Of a DNA stretch of 64,000 nt, positions 45,836 to 55,104 are shown in pieces (position 1 is the first letter of the stretch; each line of letters begins with the position of its first letter). A model generated the notes under the pieces. It was not told the origin of the DNA, did no database searches, and was given only the letters and a program-made list of their open reading frames with translations. The translations under genes were made by a program, and so were the position numbers. Source of the DNA: CAVOAK01 sp963664465 (GTDB lineage: Bacteria; Pseudomonadota; Alphaproteobacteria; UBA8366; CAVOAK01); the NCBI GenBank assembly GCA_963664465.2, contig CAXXSU010000011.1:347959-411958 (forward strand), read 5' to 3'.

Positions 45836-47291
45836 TTGAAAGCTCGAGCGCCTCCGATAACTTCGACTCCAAACCGAAGTATCTGGCTTTGTCCCAGAAA
45901 GCCGGTCGCAGCCCCGTCGGACGATGCCGGCCAAGGATCTTGCCGTCCGCATCCTCGCCGGTGAAGTCGTAGACGAAGAGGTCCTGCAGGGTCACCACAT
46001 CGCCTTCCATGCCGACGATTTCGGTCACATGCGTGATCTTGCGTGAACCATCGCGCAAACGTGAGGCCTGGACGATGAGATGTATCGCCGAGGCGATTTG
46101 CTCGCGCATTGCCTTGGCAGGGAGGTTGAAGCCGCCCATGGCGATCATGTTCTCGAGGCGTGAGATACCCTCGCGCGGGTTGTTTGCGTGAACCGTTCCC
46201 ATCGACCCGTCGTGGCCTGTATTCATCGCCTGCAGAAGATCGAAGGCCTCCGGACCACGGACCTCACCGACAATGATCCGCTCGGGACGCATACGCAGGC
46301 AGTTCCTCACAAGATCACGCATGGTAATCTCGCCGATGCCTTCCAAATTTGGCGGGCGTGTTTCCAAGCGCACAACATGCGGGTTCTTCAACTGAAGCTC
46401 GGCTGCGTCTTCGCAAGTGATGACGCGTTCGCCCGGTTCGACGTAATCAGTCATGCAGTTGAGAAGCGTCGTTTTGCCCGATCCTGTCCCTCCGGAAATC
46501 AGGATGTTACACCGGCAAGCGGCGGCAACCTCAAGGACCGTGGCGCCTTCCTTTGAAATGCTGCCAAATTCAACCAGATCTTCGAGCGTTAGCTTGTCTT
46601 GGCTAAATTTGCGGATCGTTAGTGCGGCGCCGTCAATGGCGAGCGGCGGGGCGATTACGTTAACGCGCTAGCCGTCGATGAGGCGCGCATCGCATATTGG
46701 ACTAGCTTCATCGACGCGTCTTCCGACCGCGGTGACAATTCGCTGGCAGATATTCATCAACTGCGCGTTGTCCCGGAATTTTACGTCCGTGAGCTCAATC
46801 TTGCCGCTGGTCTCGATGTAGACCTTATCGGGTCCATTAACCATGATATCGGCGATATCGTCACGCGCCAGTAGCGGTTCCAGCGGTCCAAGACCCAATA
46901 CGTCGTTGCAGATGTCGTTTATGACCTGCTGCTGCTCCTGGGCGCTCAGGACCAAATCCCGCATGCCGATAATCTCGCCAACGATGTCGCTGATCTCTTC
47001 GCGCACCGCCTCGGCGGATAGGCTGTTGAGTTGCGTCAAATCCACCGCTTCGATCAGGTCGTTAAAGACACTGATCTTGACCTCCTGCAGCTTCTCGCTA
47101 AGCGGTCCTTCAGATTGTGCCGCCTGCGGCTCGGGCTGAGCCGGAACAGCCTCCAGCTTCGGCTTCTCCGGAACCTCTTCCGTTTCTGTGACAGCCTTCG
47201 CGACCTCGACGTCTTGCTCAGGCAGTTCGACCGGCGGTGGCGCTTGGACCGGTTCTTTTTTCGCTGTAGCGGCGTCTCGTCTTCCAAACAT
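45825..47291 (-). CDS. cpaF: Tad pilus ATPase CpaF/TadA interrupted by an amber codon
   Basis: One frame of 489 codons contains an in-frame TAG at 46668-46670 (codon 208), where conserved CpaF reads LIDGSRVNVIAPPL; TCG to TAG is one substitution. Before it lie a Pro/Glu-rich N-terminal extension and the N-terminal domain. After it come Walker A GGTGSGKTTLLN, an ITCEDAAELQL segment, IVGEVRGPEA and GSMGTVHANNP. Translation would yield two halves, the second without an obvious start until 46454. The gene is inactive unless suppressed or misread. Other genes in the window end in TAG, so recoding is unlikely. Confidence 0.9.
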
Positions 47292-47293
47292 CG

Positions 47294-48516
47294 TTACTTG
47301 TCCCGTTTCAACAATGATGCCAACGTTCCACCCTTCTTCGCTTCGTCGCCGGCCGAGGTGCGGGCGCTGACAACGTTGGCAAGTTTCGTCAGTTCCTTCA
47401 CGACTCGACTCGACTTACTTACCTCCGCAAGCATCTCCCCATTATTCAATGCCGTTCCAAAAAGGACCGGATCAAACGCGATCTGCGCCGATGGACTGGT
47501 TCTTGCCGGTTCTTCAAAATCACTGGGCGACAGCTCCGTCTTTTTGGCCGCTCCCACACGGTTGAACACCAGCCGCATCGGTGCATCGACTCCGCGTCTG
47601 GACGCCAAGTTGTCGAACATGTTCTTGACGTCCCGCAAACATGCAAGATCGAGGCTGGCCGTCGCCACGACCTCGTTGGCATCGAACAGCACTTCGGGCA
47701 TCCAAATCGGCCACTGATGTGGCAGGTCCAAAACCACGAAGGCCGCCATATGTTGCAATAGTCTCATCAGAATTTCAAAGGAATCAAGGTCGATGTTGGT
47801 GTTGCCCTCGAGGATTGCTGGGGCGGCGACCACCGACAGATGGTCGTCATATTTGAGCATAAAGCGCTCCATGAGCACGTCGTCCAACCTGTTCGGGTCG
47901 GCCAATGCCTCAGCAACATTTTGGCGTGGTTGGAGATTTAGCGCGAGCGCTGCGGTTCCAAACGCCAGATCGAGGTCGACGAGGATGACGCTATCCTGGA
48001 ACTGTTGCCCAAGCAGATGAGCGGTATTGGCCGCAAGTGTGCTGCTTCCGACCCCACCGCGCGCGCCGATGAATGCGATAACACGACCGAGACTTCCCAA
48101 ATCCGCATCCGAGAAGATCCCTTCGATTACGGCGATGAGTTGTCCGGCATCCACCGGTCCACAGCAATATTCGCTGATGCCGACTTCCATAAGCTGCTTG
48201 TAAAGCGCGATATCATTTGTACCGCCAATAATTAAAACCTGAGCGCCTGGGCTGCAGACATCCGCGAGCCCTTCCAATGCCTGAAACAGCGCGTCGCCAG
48301 TCTCAAGCGTTTCAACAATGAGCAGCTGAGGAGTATCGTTATCACCGAGAAACTCGACGGCACGCGCGATGCCGCCGTCATGAACGAGGATACTGGAGCG
48401 CGCGACACGACGATCCTCCTGCAGCCCTTGAATTACGGCCGCGGTCTCAGCATTCTCGACGAAAGCGTTGATCGAAATCCTAAGAATCAGTGCTCTCCCT
48501 GTTTTGCCGAAATCAT
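47294..48516 (-). CDS. cpaE: CpaE-like pilus localisation ATPase, apparent N-terminal frameshift
   Basis: The long frame is coding back to about 48541 but has no ATG, GTG or TTG before TTG 48277. Adding one A to the AAAA run at 48502-48505 connects it to ATG 48516: MISAKTGRALILRISINAFVEN, then a receiver-like domain, giving 407 residues. The MinD/ParA-like part has FIGARGGVGSSTLAANTAH (deviant Walker A), DLDLAFGTAAL and FVVLDLPH. It guides pilus placement. If the frame is truly broken, a 327-residue protein from TTG 48277 lacks the N-terminal domain. Confidence 0.82.
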
Positions 48517-48534
48517 ACCCGATCCATCGCTCCG

Positions 48535-49284
48535 CTATTCGACGTCGCTTATGGTGCCCTGCTCATCCTCTTCAGACGCAAGCGGCTCGCCGGCGCGATA
48601 TCTTTGAAGAATCACGTCGGTATACTGCGCATCGATCGAGCTTAGCGCATTTCGTTTTATAAGCACGCCAGGATCCGCCAGCATCAGTCCGATGTTTCTT
48701 TGGTAGGCGCAGCCCCGGTTGGTATGAGGAAGTTCGGTCGGATTGAATCCGGCTTCACCGATCCAAACACCGCATTCCGGCACCTTGATTTCGTACCCCT
48801 GGAAACTCAGGATCACGGCATCCGCACCTTCGACTTGAGCCCTGCCCGGCAGCAGCAGAATATTCCTTGGCCGCACGCCCAGGGCGACGAGACGTTCGCG
48901 TACGCCAGATGTGCGCCGGGTCGCCCCTGCAGCGTCGTCGCCTGGCGATGTTGCAATCATCAGCGGGCTACGCGAGCGCCGCAGATATTCACGGACCAAC
49001 ACGTCAGCGCCAGATCGGTCCAATGCGTTTGCTACGCCATCGGCGTCGAGACGGACAGCAACCGCGAAGGTCTTCAACTCGACCTTGAGCGGGTATTGCG
49101 CACGGAAATCCGGATGGGCAACACGCGGTCCGCAGCCAGCCAACAGCCCGGCAACAACGAGGACAGCGGGAATGCCAAGATTTTTTGGCAGTCCCAATGG
49201 CAGTCCCAATGGCAGTCCCAATGGCAGTCCCAATGGCAGGCCCAACGTCAGGCCCAATGTCAGGCGATGTGCGAGGCGAATCAA
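48535..49284 (-). CDS. cpaD: CpaD-like pilus lipoprotein with a repeat-expanded signal peptide
   Basis: 249 residues from TTG 49284, which has GGAG upstream and follows the cpaC stop by three bases. The signal region contains RLTLGLTLGLPLGLPLGLP-type repeats encoded by 12-bp units (49187-49258), then PAVLVVAGLLAGC as lipobox. The mature part has AVAVRLDADGVANALDRSGADVLVREYLRRSRSP and RERLVALGVRPRNILLLPG, as in CpaD. It is an outer-membrane factor of the Tad system. The expanded h-region is unusually long. Confidence 0.82.
   Translation of the reverse strand: MIRLAHRLTLGLTLGLPLGLPLGLPLGLPLGLPKNLGIPAVLVVAGLLAGCGPRVAHPDFRAQYPLKVELKTFAVAVRLDADGVANALDRSGADVLVREYLRRSRSPLMIATSPGDDAAGATRRTSGVRERLVALGVRPRNILLLPGRAQVEGADAVILSFQGYEIKVPECGVWIGEAGFNPTELPHTNRGCAYQRNIGLMLADPGVLIKRNALSSIDAQYTDVILQRYRAGEPLASEEDEQGTISDVE
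49187..49258. repeat. Six tandem 12-bp units in the cpaD signal sequence
   Basis: There are four perfect GGCAGTCCCAAT copies and two variants (GGCAGGCCCAAC, GTCAGGCCCAAT). On the coding strand each unit adds four residues of the LGLP/LGLT type without changing frame. Confidence 0.95.
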
Positions 49285-49289
49285 GTCAT

Positions 49290-50759
49290 CTACTCCATGA
49301 TATAGCCGAAGGGGCCGCGCAACGTCGGAACCTCGTCGGGGTTCCACGGTTTTGCATACTGTTTGTAAAGTCTGCCCATTATGAACATGTCGAAGTCGCT
49401 CGCGGGTACAAAGCCATCGGTCGGCAGCGAGAGTTCTTGGCCTTCACCCACAGGCCGCACTAGGAAAGCGCGAACCAGCACTACGAGTTCTGTTTCGTTT
49501 CGCTGAAATTCTGGGCTGCGAAACAACGCGCCGAGGATTGGAATATCTTTCAGCCAGGGCACGCCGTCGATCTGATTGAACTCGTCGGCCTGCAGTAGAC
49601 CGGCAATCATCAGGCTGCCACCGCTCGGCAAAACTACCGTGCTGTCGGCACGCCTGACCGATAGGCCAATGACATCGACCGTTTGATTATTTGTACCAAA
49701 AGGCAGTACGAGCTTGTTCTCCTCTGCCTGCCGGCTGACTTCGGTCGCCACCCGCAGACTGATCTGGTTACTGCTCAGAACGACGGGGGTGAAACTCAGG
49801 CTGACGCCAAAATCGCGAAAATCAATCAGCAAGTTGCCTTGACTATCGACGCCGGACGGGACTGGGAACTCGCCGCCGGCGAGGAAATTCGCCGTTTGGC
49901 CCGAAATCACCGTGAGCGTCGGCTCGGCCAGCGTCTTGACGAGTCCCTGGCGTTCCAGTGCCGTGAATGCGACTTGTCCGAGGCCCTGAAAGTCGATGCC
50001 AATACTACCGCTTACGGCGCTTGCGAAGGCGCTGCCGCCTGAGGTCGTAAACGAAATTGTGCGGCCGCCACGGATCACTTTGTTGAACGTCGTTGCAACG
50101 CCAAGATTTCTCAAAATGCTGCGCTGAAATTCGGCGATCCGTACCTGCAGCAGAACCTGCTGATCTTCCAGCACCGTCACCATGTTGATGACGTCGGTTT
50201 CCTCTGCGACAAATCGGCGCGCGATGGCTGACGCATCGACTGCTTCTTTTGCCGAACGAACAGTGCCGGTAATGACGATGTTGTCGTTCAACGCTTCGAG
50301 TTTGATGCTCGCATCGGGCAAGGGTGATGCAACGGCCTGACGCACCGCCGAACGGTCGATCTCGACCTTTACGGCCACATGCAAAACGACATCACCGTCG
50401 TTCCCGACAAAAAACAGGTTGGTCGTGCCAAGGCCGCGGGCGACGAGATAGACTTGCTGCGATGTCCGCACGATCGCGTCGACAATCTCGGGGTTGGCGA
50501 CGATTATGTCGCGCACCGGTTCCGGCAGATCGACGAGATGCACCTTATTGAGTGGAACCGTTATCGACTGCGGTGGCGGTATCTCGTTTGGCGCAGCCAA
50601 TGGCTCCAGCGCGAGTGGCACGACGCGCTGCGCGCTTGCCACAGCGGAAATGGCGGCCCACACGACAAATCCGAGCACCATTGCCGCCAATCCACGTGAG
50701 CTCGGACGCTTCAATTTGGCCTCATTTGCTCGGGAACTCTTGTGTGGTAGAGGCGTCAC
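49290..50759 (-). CDS. cpaC: CpaC/RcpA secretin of the Tad pilus
   Basis: A 489-residue outer-membrane secretin. A signal peptide (MVLGFVVWAAISAVASAQ, about residues 27-44) is followed by the pilus-assembly N-terminal domain (NKVHLVDLPEPVRDIIVANPEIVDAIV), a BON-like region (SIKLEALNDNIVITGTV) and the secretin core (VQVRIAEF-type VLLQVRIAEFQRSIL, EPTLTVISGQTANFLAGGEFPVP, GGSLMIAGLLQ). The ATG at 50759 overlaps the cpaB end by 38 bases. It forms the outer-membrane channel for the pilus. Confidence 0.95.
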   Translation of the reverse strand: MTPLPHKSSRANEAKLKRPSSRGLAAMVLGFVVWAAISAVASAQRVVPLALEPLAAPNEIPPPQSITVPLNKVHLVDLPEPVRDIIVANPEIVDAIVRTSQQVYLVARGLGTTNLFFVGNDGDVVLHVAVKVEIDRSAVRQAVASPLPDASIKLEALNDNIVITGTVRSAKEAVDASAIARRFVAEETDVINMVTVLEDQQVLLQVRIAEFQRSILRNLGVATTFNKVIRGGRTISFTTSGGSAFASAVSGSIGIDFQGLGQVAFTALERQGLVKTLAEPTLTVISGQTANFLAGGEFPVPSGVDSQGNLLIDFRDFGVSLSFTPVVLSSNQISLRVATEVSRQAEENKLVLPFGTNNQTVDVIGLSVRRADSTVVLPSGGSLMIAGLLQADEFNQIDGVPWLKDIPILGALFRSPEFQRNETELVVLVRAFLVRPVGEGQELSLPTDGFVPASDFDMFIMGRLYKQYAKPWNPDEVPTLRGPFGYIME

Positions 50760-51660
50760 CGCGATAGACTTTCACTTTCACTTTCTGCGGGGACTTCCGT
50801 GCGGTTGGTTTTGGCGTGGCCTCTTGCTTCTCCTCGGGGTTGCCAAACGTCTTCGACAGCGTCGGGCTAATCTCAACGTCTGTCGTGAACACGCCGGTCT
50901 TATCCTGCGCGGCGTCGTCTGCGAGACTGCGCAGCGACAGACTGATCTGCCCCATTGCCTTTGCCGTTGCAATCGCTTCGACCTGTTTGGGAGTCACCTC
51001 AACTTTGATCGTCTTGACGATCGTCGCTTCGCCTTCAAGGTCGTTAAACGACTGATCGACTGCGACGACATGTACGTTGCGGACGATGGCTTCAGACGTG
51101 TAACGAACAATGCTGCCAGCGATCACGGGGGTGACATTTTCTTCACCGCTCGGCGCCTTGTAGTCCTTGCGTATGTCGTGGGTCAAAATTATGTCCACGC
51201 GATCGCCCGGGAGAATAAATCCCGCGGCGCCGCTCGCCGCAGTGACGGGAATGGCGACCGCACGCATGCCTGGGTTTAGCGCACCGGCTAGAAAGCCCGG
51301 TCTATCGCGCCGGAAAATCATTGCTTCGCTAAACGGAGTTCCTTCCAGCAGGCCGCGGCGGACTACAGCGCCGACGAACTTCTTTTCCAATTCTCCGTCT
51401 TTGGTATCTGCGGATATGAAGTTGTCGCCGACAGCATCTTCCGGCCACGGCTGCCAACGAATACTACCCTTCGCAATCGTCGCGCCGGCGGGCAAGTCCC
51501 TATCGGCAACCAACACGAACATGTTCGAAACAGGGGCCGATTCCTCTTCGGTCTCAGCGGTAACCGTTGCCTGCGTGTCGAGCAGGCGCTTGACGAGAAA
51601 TGCGGTTCCGCCCGCTGCAAGCAGCGCAAATGCAATCAGTCCGATTATGACGATGCGCAT
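50722..51660 (-). CDS. cpaB: CpaB/RcpC pilus-assembly protein
   Basis: A 312-residue protein. An N-terminal hydrophobic segment (IVIIGLIAFALLAAGGTAFLVKRLL) anchors it. The SAF domain has VLVADRDLPAGATIAKGSIRWQPWP, and the rest follows CpaB (GMRAVAIPVTAASGAAGFILPGDRVDIILTH). The last 40 residues are Lys-rich and low in complexity. It is the first gene of the cpaB-C-D-E-F-tadB-tadC operon. The IS1595 copy 2 begins only 90 bases upstream of its ATG, so the native promoter may be lost or replaced. Confidence 0.93.
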   Translation of the reverse strand: MRIVIIGLIAFALLAAGGTAFLVKRLLDTQATVTAETEEESAPVSNMFVLVADRDLPAGATIAKGSIRWQPWPEDAVGDNFISADTKDGELEKKFVGAVVRRGLLEGTPFSEAMIFRRDRPGFLAGALNPGMRAVAIPVTAASGAAGFILPGDRVDIILTHDIRKDYKAPSGEENVTPVIAGSIVRYTSEAIVRNVHVVAVDQSFNDLEGEATIVKTIKVEVTPKQVEAIATAKAMGQISLSLRSLADDAAQDKTGVFTTDVEISPTLSKTFGNPEEKQEATPKPTARKSPQKVKVKVYRGDASTTQEFPSK

Positions 51661-51750
51661 AGCGGCACAAAACTCCGACGACGTAAGGAATAGACGCCCA
51701 AACTACACAGGAAAACGAAGTTTATTCGAAGAAGTAATAGAATAACATAA

Positions 51751-52789
51751 ATAGGGTATCCTATTCGCTCTCGTAGTGCCTAGATCTGGGGGGCAGGGCT
51801 GGGTCTGCCCCCGACGAGCTTCTTGTATGGCACGGGCTCCAGTTGCACTGCTTGCTGGAGGAGTCGATAGAACAGGAGGCCGCGAGCTTTGGATCGGCGG
51901 CGATTGAAGCGGAACGTGAACTCGTCCAGATAGTAATCAAGCTGGGAGGCGCTAATAGCCCCATGGTGAATACCCAGCCACCACCGATCAAGGAGGCCGG
52001 CTACCCGATGAACTTGGGGCATGACAATGTGGGCTGGGTCGCCGCTGGCGGAAATATTTTTCGGCTGGTGTTCGAAGCCGACTCCCGTGAGACCGTTGTA
52101 GGCTCGCCAGCCATCGGTTCGAATCGTTGCTCCCGGGCACACAGCCGTTTGGACGAAAGGAATGAGGCTCTCGGCGGATGCGTCCTCGACACGCGCCATG
52201 CGGATACGACCGGTGCCCCGACCCCGGATTTCGGCGGCAATCGCGACAATCGATTTCTTGTTTGTTTTCCGCCCCGTAACGCCAACCTCCCGGCCGCCCA
52301 CATAGGTTTCGTCGACCTCGACCTCGCCATTCAGAAGCTCTCTGCCCGGTCGAACCATGGCCCGGCGCAGCTTATGGAGCCATGTCCAAGCCGTTTGATA
52401 ACCGCCCAGGCCGAGTATTCGTTGAACCCCAAGCGCACTGACGCCGTGCTTCTGATGCGTCACATACCACATCGCCTGGAACCAAAGCCGCAACGGTTTC
52501 CGCGTACCCTCGAAGATCGTCCCCGCGGTCGGCGACGTCTGACGTTGGCATCCCGCACATCGCTGTTGGCCCCTGGCCGTCACCCACGCCTCGGTTCCCC
52601 CGCAGGCCGGACACCGAAACCCGGCAGGCCAACGGACACGCCGAAGAAAATCCGCACAGGCGGCCTCAGAAGCGAACCAGTCGTCAAATTCCATAAGCGT
52701 GCGAGGGTAATCGATCCCGCCAACGGGATGGGCAGTATTCTCGGCCATCACAACATCTTGCCACTACGAGAGCGAATAGGATACCCTAT
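51751..52789 (-). mobile_element. IS1595/ISXO2-like element, copy 2, no target duplication
   Basis: The element is 1039 bp with the same ends and orientation as copy 1. The flanking octamers TAACATAA (51743-51750) and ATTCCGAA (52790-52797) differ, unlike the clean TCTCACCA pair at copy 1. This indicates deletion next to the element or recombination between copies. It joins the cpaB promoter region to a truncated K+ channel gene. Confidence 0.93.
51780..52751 (-). CDS. IS1595-family transposase (ISXO2-like), copy 2
   Basis: A 323-residue intact protein. Apart from a His in place of Asn at one position (codon CAT for AAT near 52456) it is identical to the product at 34754-35725. The zinc ribbon and DDE-type core are the same. 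Near-identity shows recent duplication. Confidence 0.93.
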   Translation of the reverse strand: MMAENTAHPVGGIDYPRTLMEFDDWFASEAACADFLRRVRWPAGFRCPACGGTEAWVTARGQQRCAGCQRQTSPTAGTIFEGTRKPLRLWFQAMWYVTHQKHGVSALGVQRILGLGGYQTAWTWLHKLRRAMVRPGRELLNGEVEVDETYVGGREVGVTGRKTNKKSIVAIAAEIRGRGTGRIRMARVEDASAESLIPFVQTAVCPGATIRTDGWRAYNGLTGVGFEHQPKNISASGDPAHIVMPQVHRVAGLLDRWWLGIHHGAISASQLDYYLDEFTFRFNRRRSKARGLLFYRLLQQAVQLEPVPYKKLVGGRPSPAPQI

Positions 52790-53790
52790 ATTCCGAATTC
52801 TCAAACTAACGCGCTATTCGCCGGCGATGCAGACCTTCGCTGCCGTGATCCGCAACGAACGGCGCTCGATCGTTGCGGCGTTCCTGGTCATGGTGATTAT
52901 GTTGATCGCCGCCTCTAGTCTGATCTTTCTGGCTGAGCACAAGGTGCAACCTGTGAAATTCGGCAGTATTCCCGATGCCATGTGGTGGGCGATTGCGACC
53001 TTGACGACAGTCGGCTACGGCGATGTCACCCCGGTAACCGCATTGGGCAAACTCTTGGGCGGTGTCGTCATGTTGACGGGGATTGCCCTGTTCGTTCTAT
53101 GGACACGTGTCCTTGCAGGATTTCGAAGCCGTCTGCTTTGGACATAAGCGTGCGGAATATTCGCCTCCAGTTTTGCCGCAGAGCTCCGCAAGCGCGACTT
53201 CGTTGTGAGCTGGAACATGGTGGCGCAGGTTCCTGCATTCGCCTCTCTCGACGCGACGGCGATCGCTGAGATTGCGCGGTTGCTGGATGCGGTCGTCGTG
53301 CCGGAGCGCTATACCATTGTGCGGCGGGGCGAAAAGGCCGATTGCATGTATTTCATCGCCTCCAGCGAAATTGAAGTGGAACTGCACCCTGAGCCGCTTG
53401 TCCTTGGACAGGGGCACTTCTTCGGTGAAGTCGGACTCCTGCTCTCGACCGTGCGCAATGCGACCATAATCGCATTGACCGAATGCCGGCTCCTTATGCT
53501 TAACAGCGAAGACTTCAAAACCGTGCTTGAACGCTTTCCCGATGTTCGGGATACGATCTCCAAAGTCGCGCAGGACAGGCTTTCCTGGCAGGATTCAGGG
53601 GATGACGTTAACGCCCTGCGGTCCACTTCGGGCTAGCGGCTTTCCCTCCAAAGTCGCGCAGGACAGGCTTTCCTGGCAGGATTCAGGGGATGACGTTAAC
53701 GCCCTGCGGTCCACTTCGGGCGCAGATCCCTTCGCAGATATTCTGGCAATCTTGAGGCCTGTTGCGGATTCAAGCCAGTGTCGCTGCTAA
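52790..53790 (+). pseudogene. Cyclic-nucleotide-gated K+ channel, truncated and interrupted
   Basis: The sequence begins mid-protein at the end of S4 (FRILKLTRYSP). S5, the pore with TTVGYGD and S6 follow, then a cyclic-nucleotide-binding domain (GHFFGEVGLLLSTVRNATI), as in MlotiK1-type channels. S1-S4 are missing, cut at the IS end. A 48-49-base insertion at about 53105-53153 adds an in-frame TAA (53145-53147); without it the frame reads ALFVLWT-GIFASSFAAELRKRDF. A tandem 88-bp-period duplication puts TAG after STSG; the native end was probably ADPFADILAILRPVADSSQCRC. The gene cannot make a working channel. Confidence 0.85.
53558..53721. repeat. Tandem duplication, 76-bp repeats with 88-bp period
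   Basis: 53558-53633 and 53646-53721 are identical, separated by TAGCGGCTTTCC. The first copy ends the CNG-channel frame with TAG. The period is not a multiple of three. Confidence 0.95.
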
Positions 53791-54984
53791 ATTCTCGTCC
53801 AACTTATCGAGAAACTGGCCGGTCGTAAGCCAGGGCTGCTCATCGCCGATCAGGATTGCGAGATCCTTGGTCATAAAGCCGCGCTCGACGGTATCGACAC
53901 AGACTTCTTCTAGCTGTTTGGCGAAAGCTTCCACATCCGGCGTCGCATCAAACTCGCCTCGATATTGAAGCGCACGGGTCCACGCGAAGATCGAGGCAAT
54001 TGGATTGGTCGACGTTTCTTTGCCTTCTTGGTATTGGCGGAAATGGCGCGTTACCGTGCCGTGTGCCGCCTCTGCCTCGATCGAGCTGCCATCCGGCGTC
54101 ATCAACACCGACGTCATAAGACCCAAGCTGCCAAATCCTTGGGCAACCGTATCGGACTGTACGTCGCCATCGTAGTTCTTGCAGGCCCAGACAAATCCGC
54201 CGGACCATTTAAGGGCGCAGGCGACCATGTCATCGATCAGGCGATGTTCGTATGTGATCCCGCGCTCCTTGAACTGGTCTTTGTAATCGGCATCGAACAC
54301 TTCCTGGAATAGATCCATGAAGCGGCCATCGTAGATTTTGAGGATTGTGTTCTTGGTGGAGAGGTAGACCGGCCAGCCAAGACCGAGGCCGTATTTGAAG
54401 CAGGCGTGCGCAAACCCGCGAATTGACTCATCCAGGTTGTACATCGCCAAAGCCGTACCGGACCCCGGAAAATCAAAGACCTCCCGTGAGATTGGCGCGC
54501 TGCCGTCCTCTGGTTCGAAGGTGATCGTAAGTTTGCCCTTTCCAGGCACCAGAAAGTCGGTGGCACGGTACTGGTCGCCAAAAGCGTGCCTGCCGATAAC
54601 GATCGGCTGGGTCCAGCCCGGAACAAGCCGTGGCACGTTCTTGCAAATGATCGGCTGGCGAAACACGGTGCCCCCCAGAATGTTGCGGATCGTTCCGTTT
54701 GGAGATCGCCACATCTGTTTCAAATCGAATTCGCGGACCCGGGCTTCATCGGGGGTAATGGTGGCGCATTTGACGCCGACACCGTGTTTTTTGATCGCGT
54801 TGGCCGCGTCAATTGTGATCTGGTCGTCGGTCGCGTCCCGGTTTTCCATACCAAGGTCGTAGTAGCGAAGATTCACGTCAAGATAGGGCAGAATCAGTTT
54901 TTCTTTGATTGCGGCCCACATCACGCGGGTCATCTCGTCTCCGTCGAGTTCGACGATAGGATTTTTGACCTTGATCTTGCTCAT
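53770..54984 (-). CDS. icd: Isocitrate dehydrogenase (NADP-dependent)
   Basis: A 404-residue protein of the alphaproteobacterial/eukaryotic-type monomer class. It starts MSKIKVKNPIVELDGDEMTRVMW at ATG 54984, with GGAG upstream; the longer frame to 55023 is not supported. VPRLVPGWTQPIVIGRHAFGDQY and YEHRLIDDMVACALKWSGGFVWACKNYDGDVQSD (metal and isocitrate site) are conserved, as is EAAHGTVTRHFRQYQ. It makes 2-oxoglutarate and NADPH in the TCA cycle. Its 3' end overlaps the residual 3' end of the K+ channel gene. Confidence 0.97.
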   Translation of the reverse strand: MSKIKVKNPIVELDGDEMTRVMWAAIKEKLILPYLDVNLRYYDLGMENRDATDDQITIDAANAIKKHGVGVKCATITPDEARVREFDLKQMWRSPNGTIRNILGGTVFRQPIICKNVPRLVPGWTQPIVIGRHAFGDQYRATDFLVPGKGKLTITFEPEDGSAPISREVFDFPGSGTALAMYNLDESIRGFAHACFKYGLGLGWPVYLSTKNTILKIYDGRFMDLFQEVFDADYKDQFKERGITYEHRLIDDMVACALKWSGGFVWACKNYDGDVQSDTVAQGFGSLGLMTSVLMTPDGSSIEAEAAHGTVTRHFRQYQEGKETSTNPIASIFAWTRALQYRGEFDATPDVEAFAKQLEEVCVDTVERGFMTKDLAILIGDEQPWLTTGQFLDKLDENLAATLA

Positions 54985-55104
54985 CCGATTGCTCCGGGCA
55001 GGCTCGTCTAGTGACACAGGCACAATGATGACGTCCTGGAGAAGAAGTCTAGCGCGGGCGGAAGGCGTACGAAAGGCCGGTTGGGCGAGCTTATGATCGT
55101 GCGT

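Noticed and set aside
46668..46670. In-frame TAG in cpaF, together with that at 20436, as a sign of amber recoding
   Set aside because: Many intact genes here (for example fcl, the cyclophilin, the Fe-ADH and cytochrome c') end in TAG, so TAG is a normal stop.
34725..52789. Active composite transposon carrying the Tad locus
   Set aside because: Copy 2 shows no target duplication and the interior is core-type pilus genes; recombination is a simpler reading.
51843..53147. 434-codon plus-strand ORF across the IS and the channel gene
   Set aside because: The first 315 codons are antisense to the IS1595 transposase; only the part after 52790 is real coding sequence.
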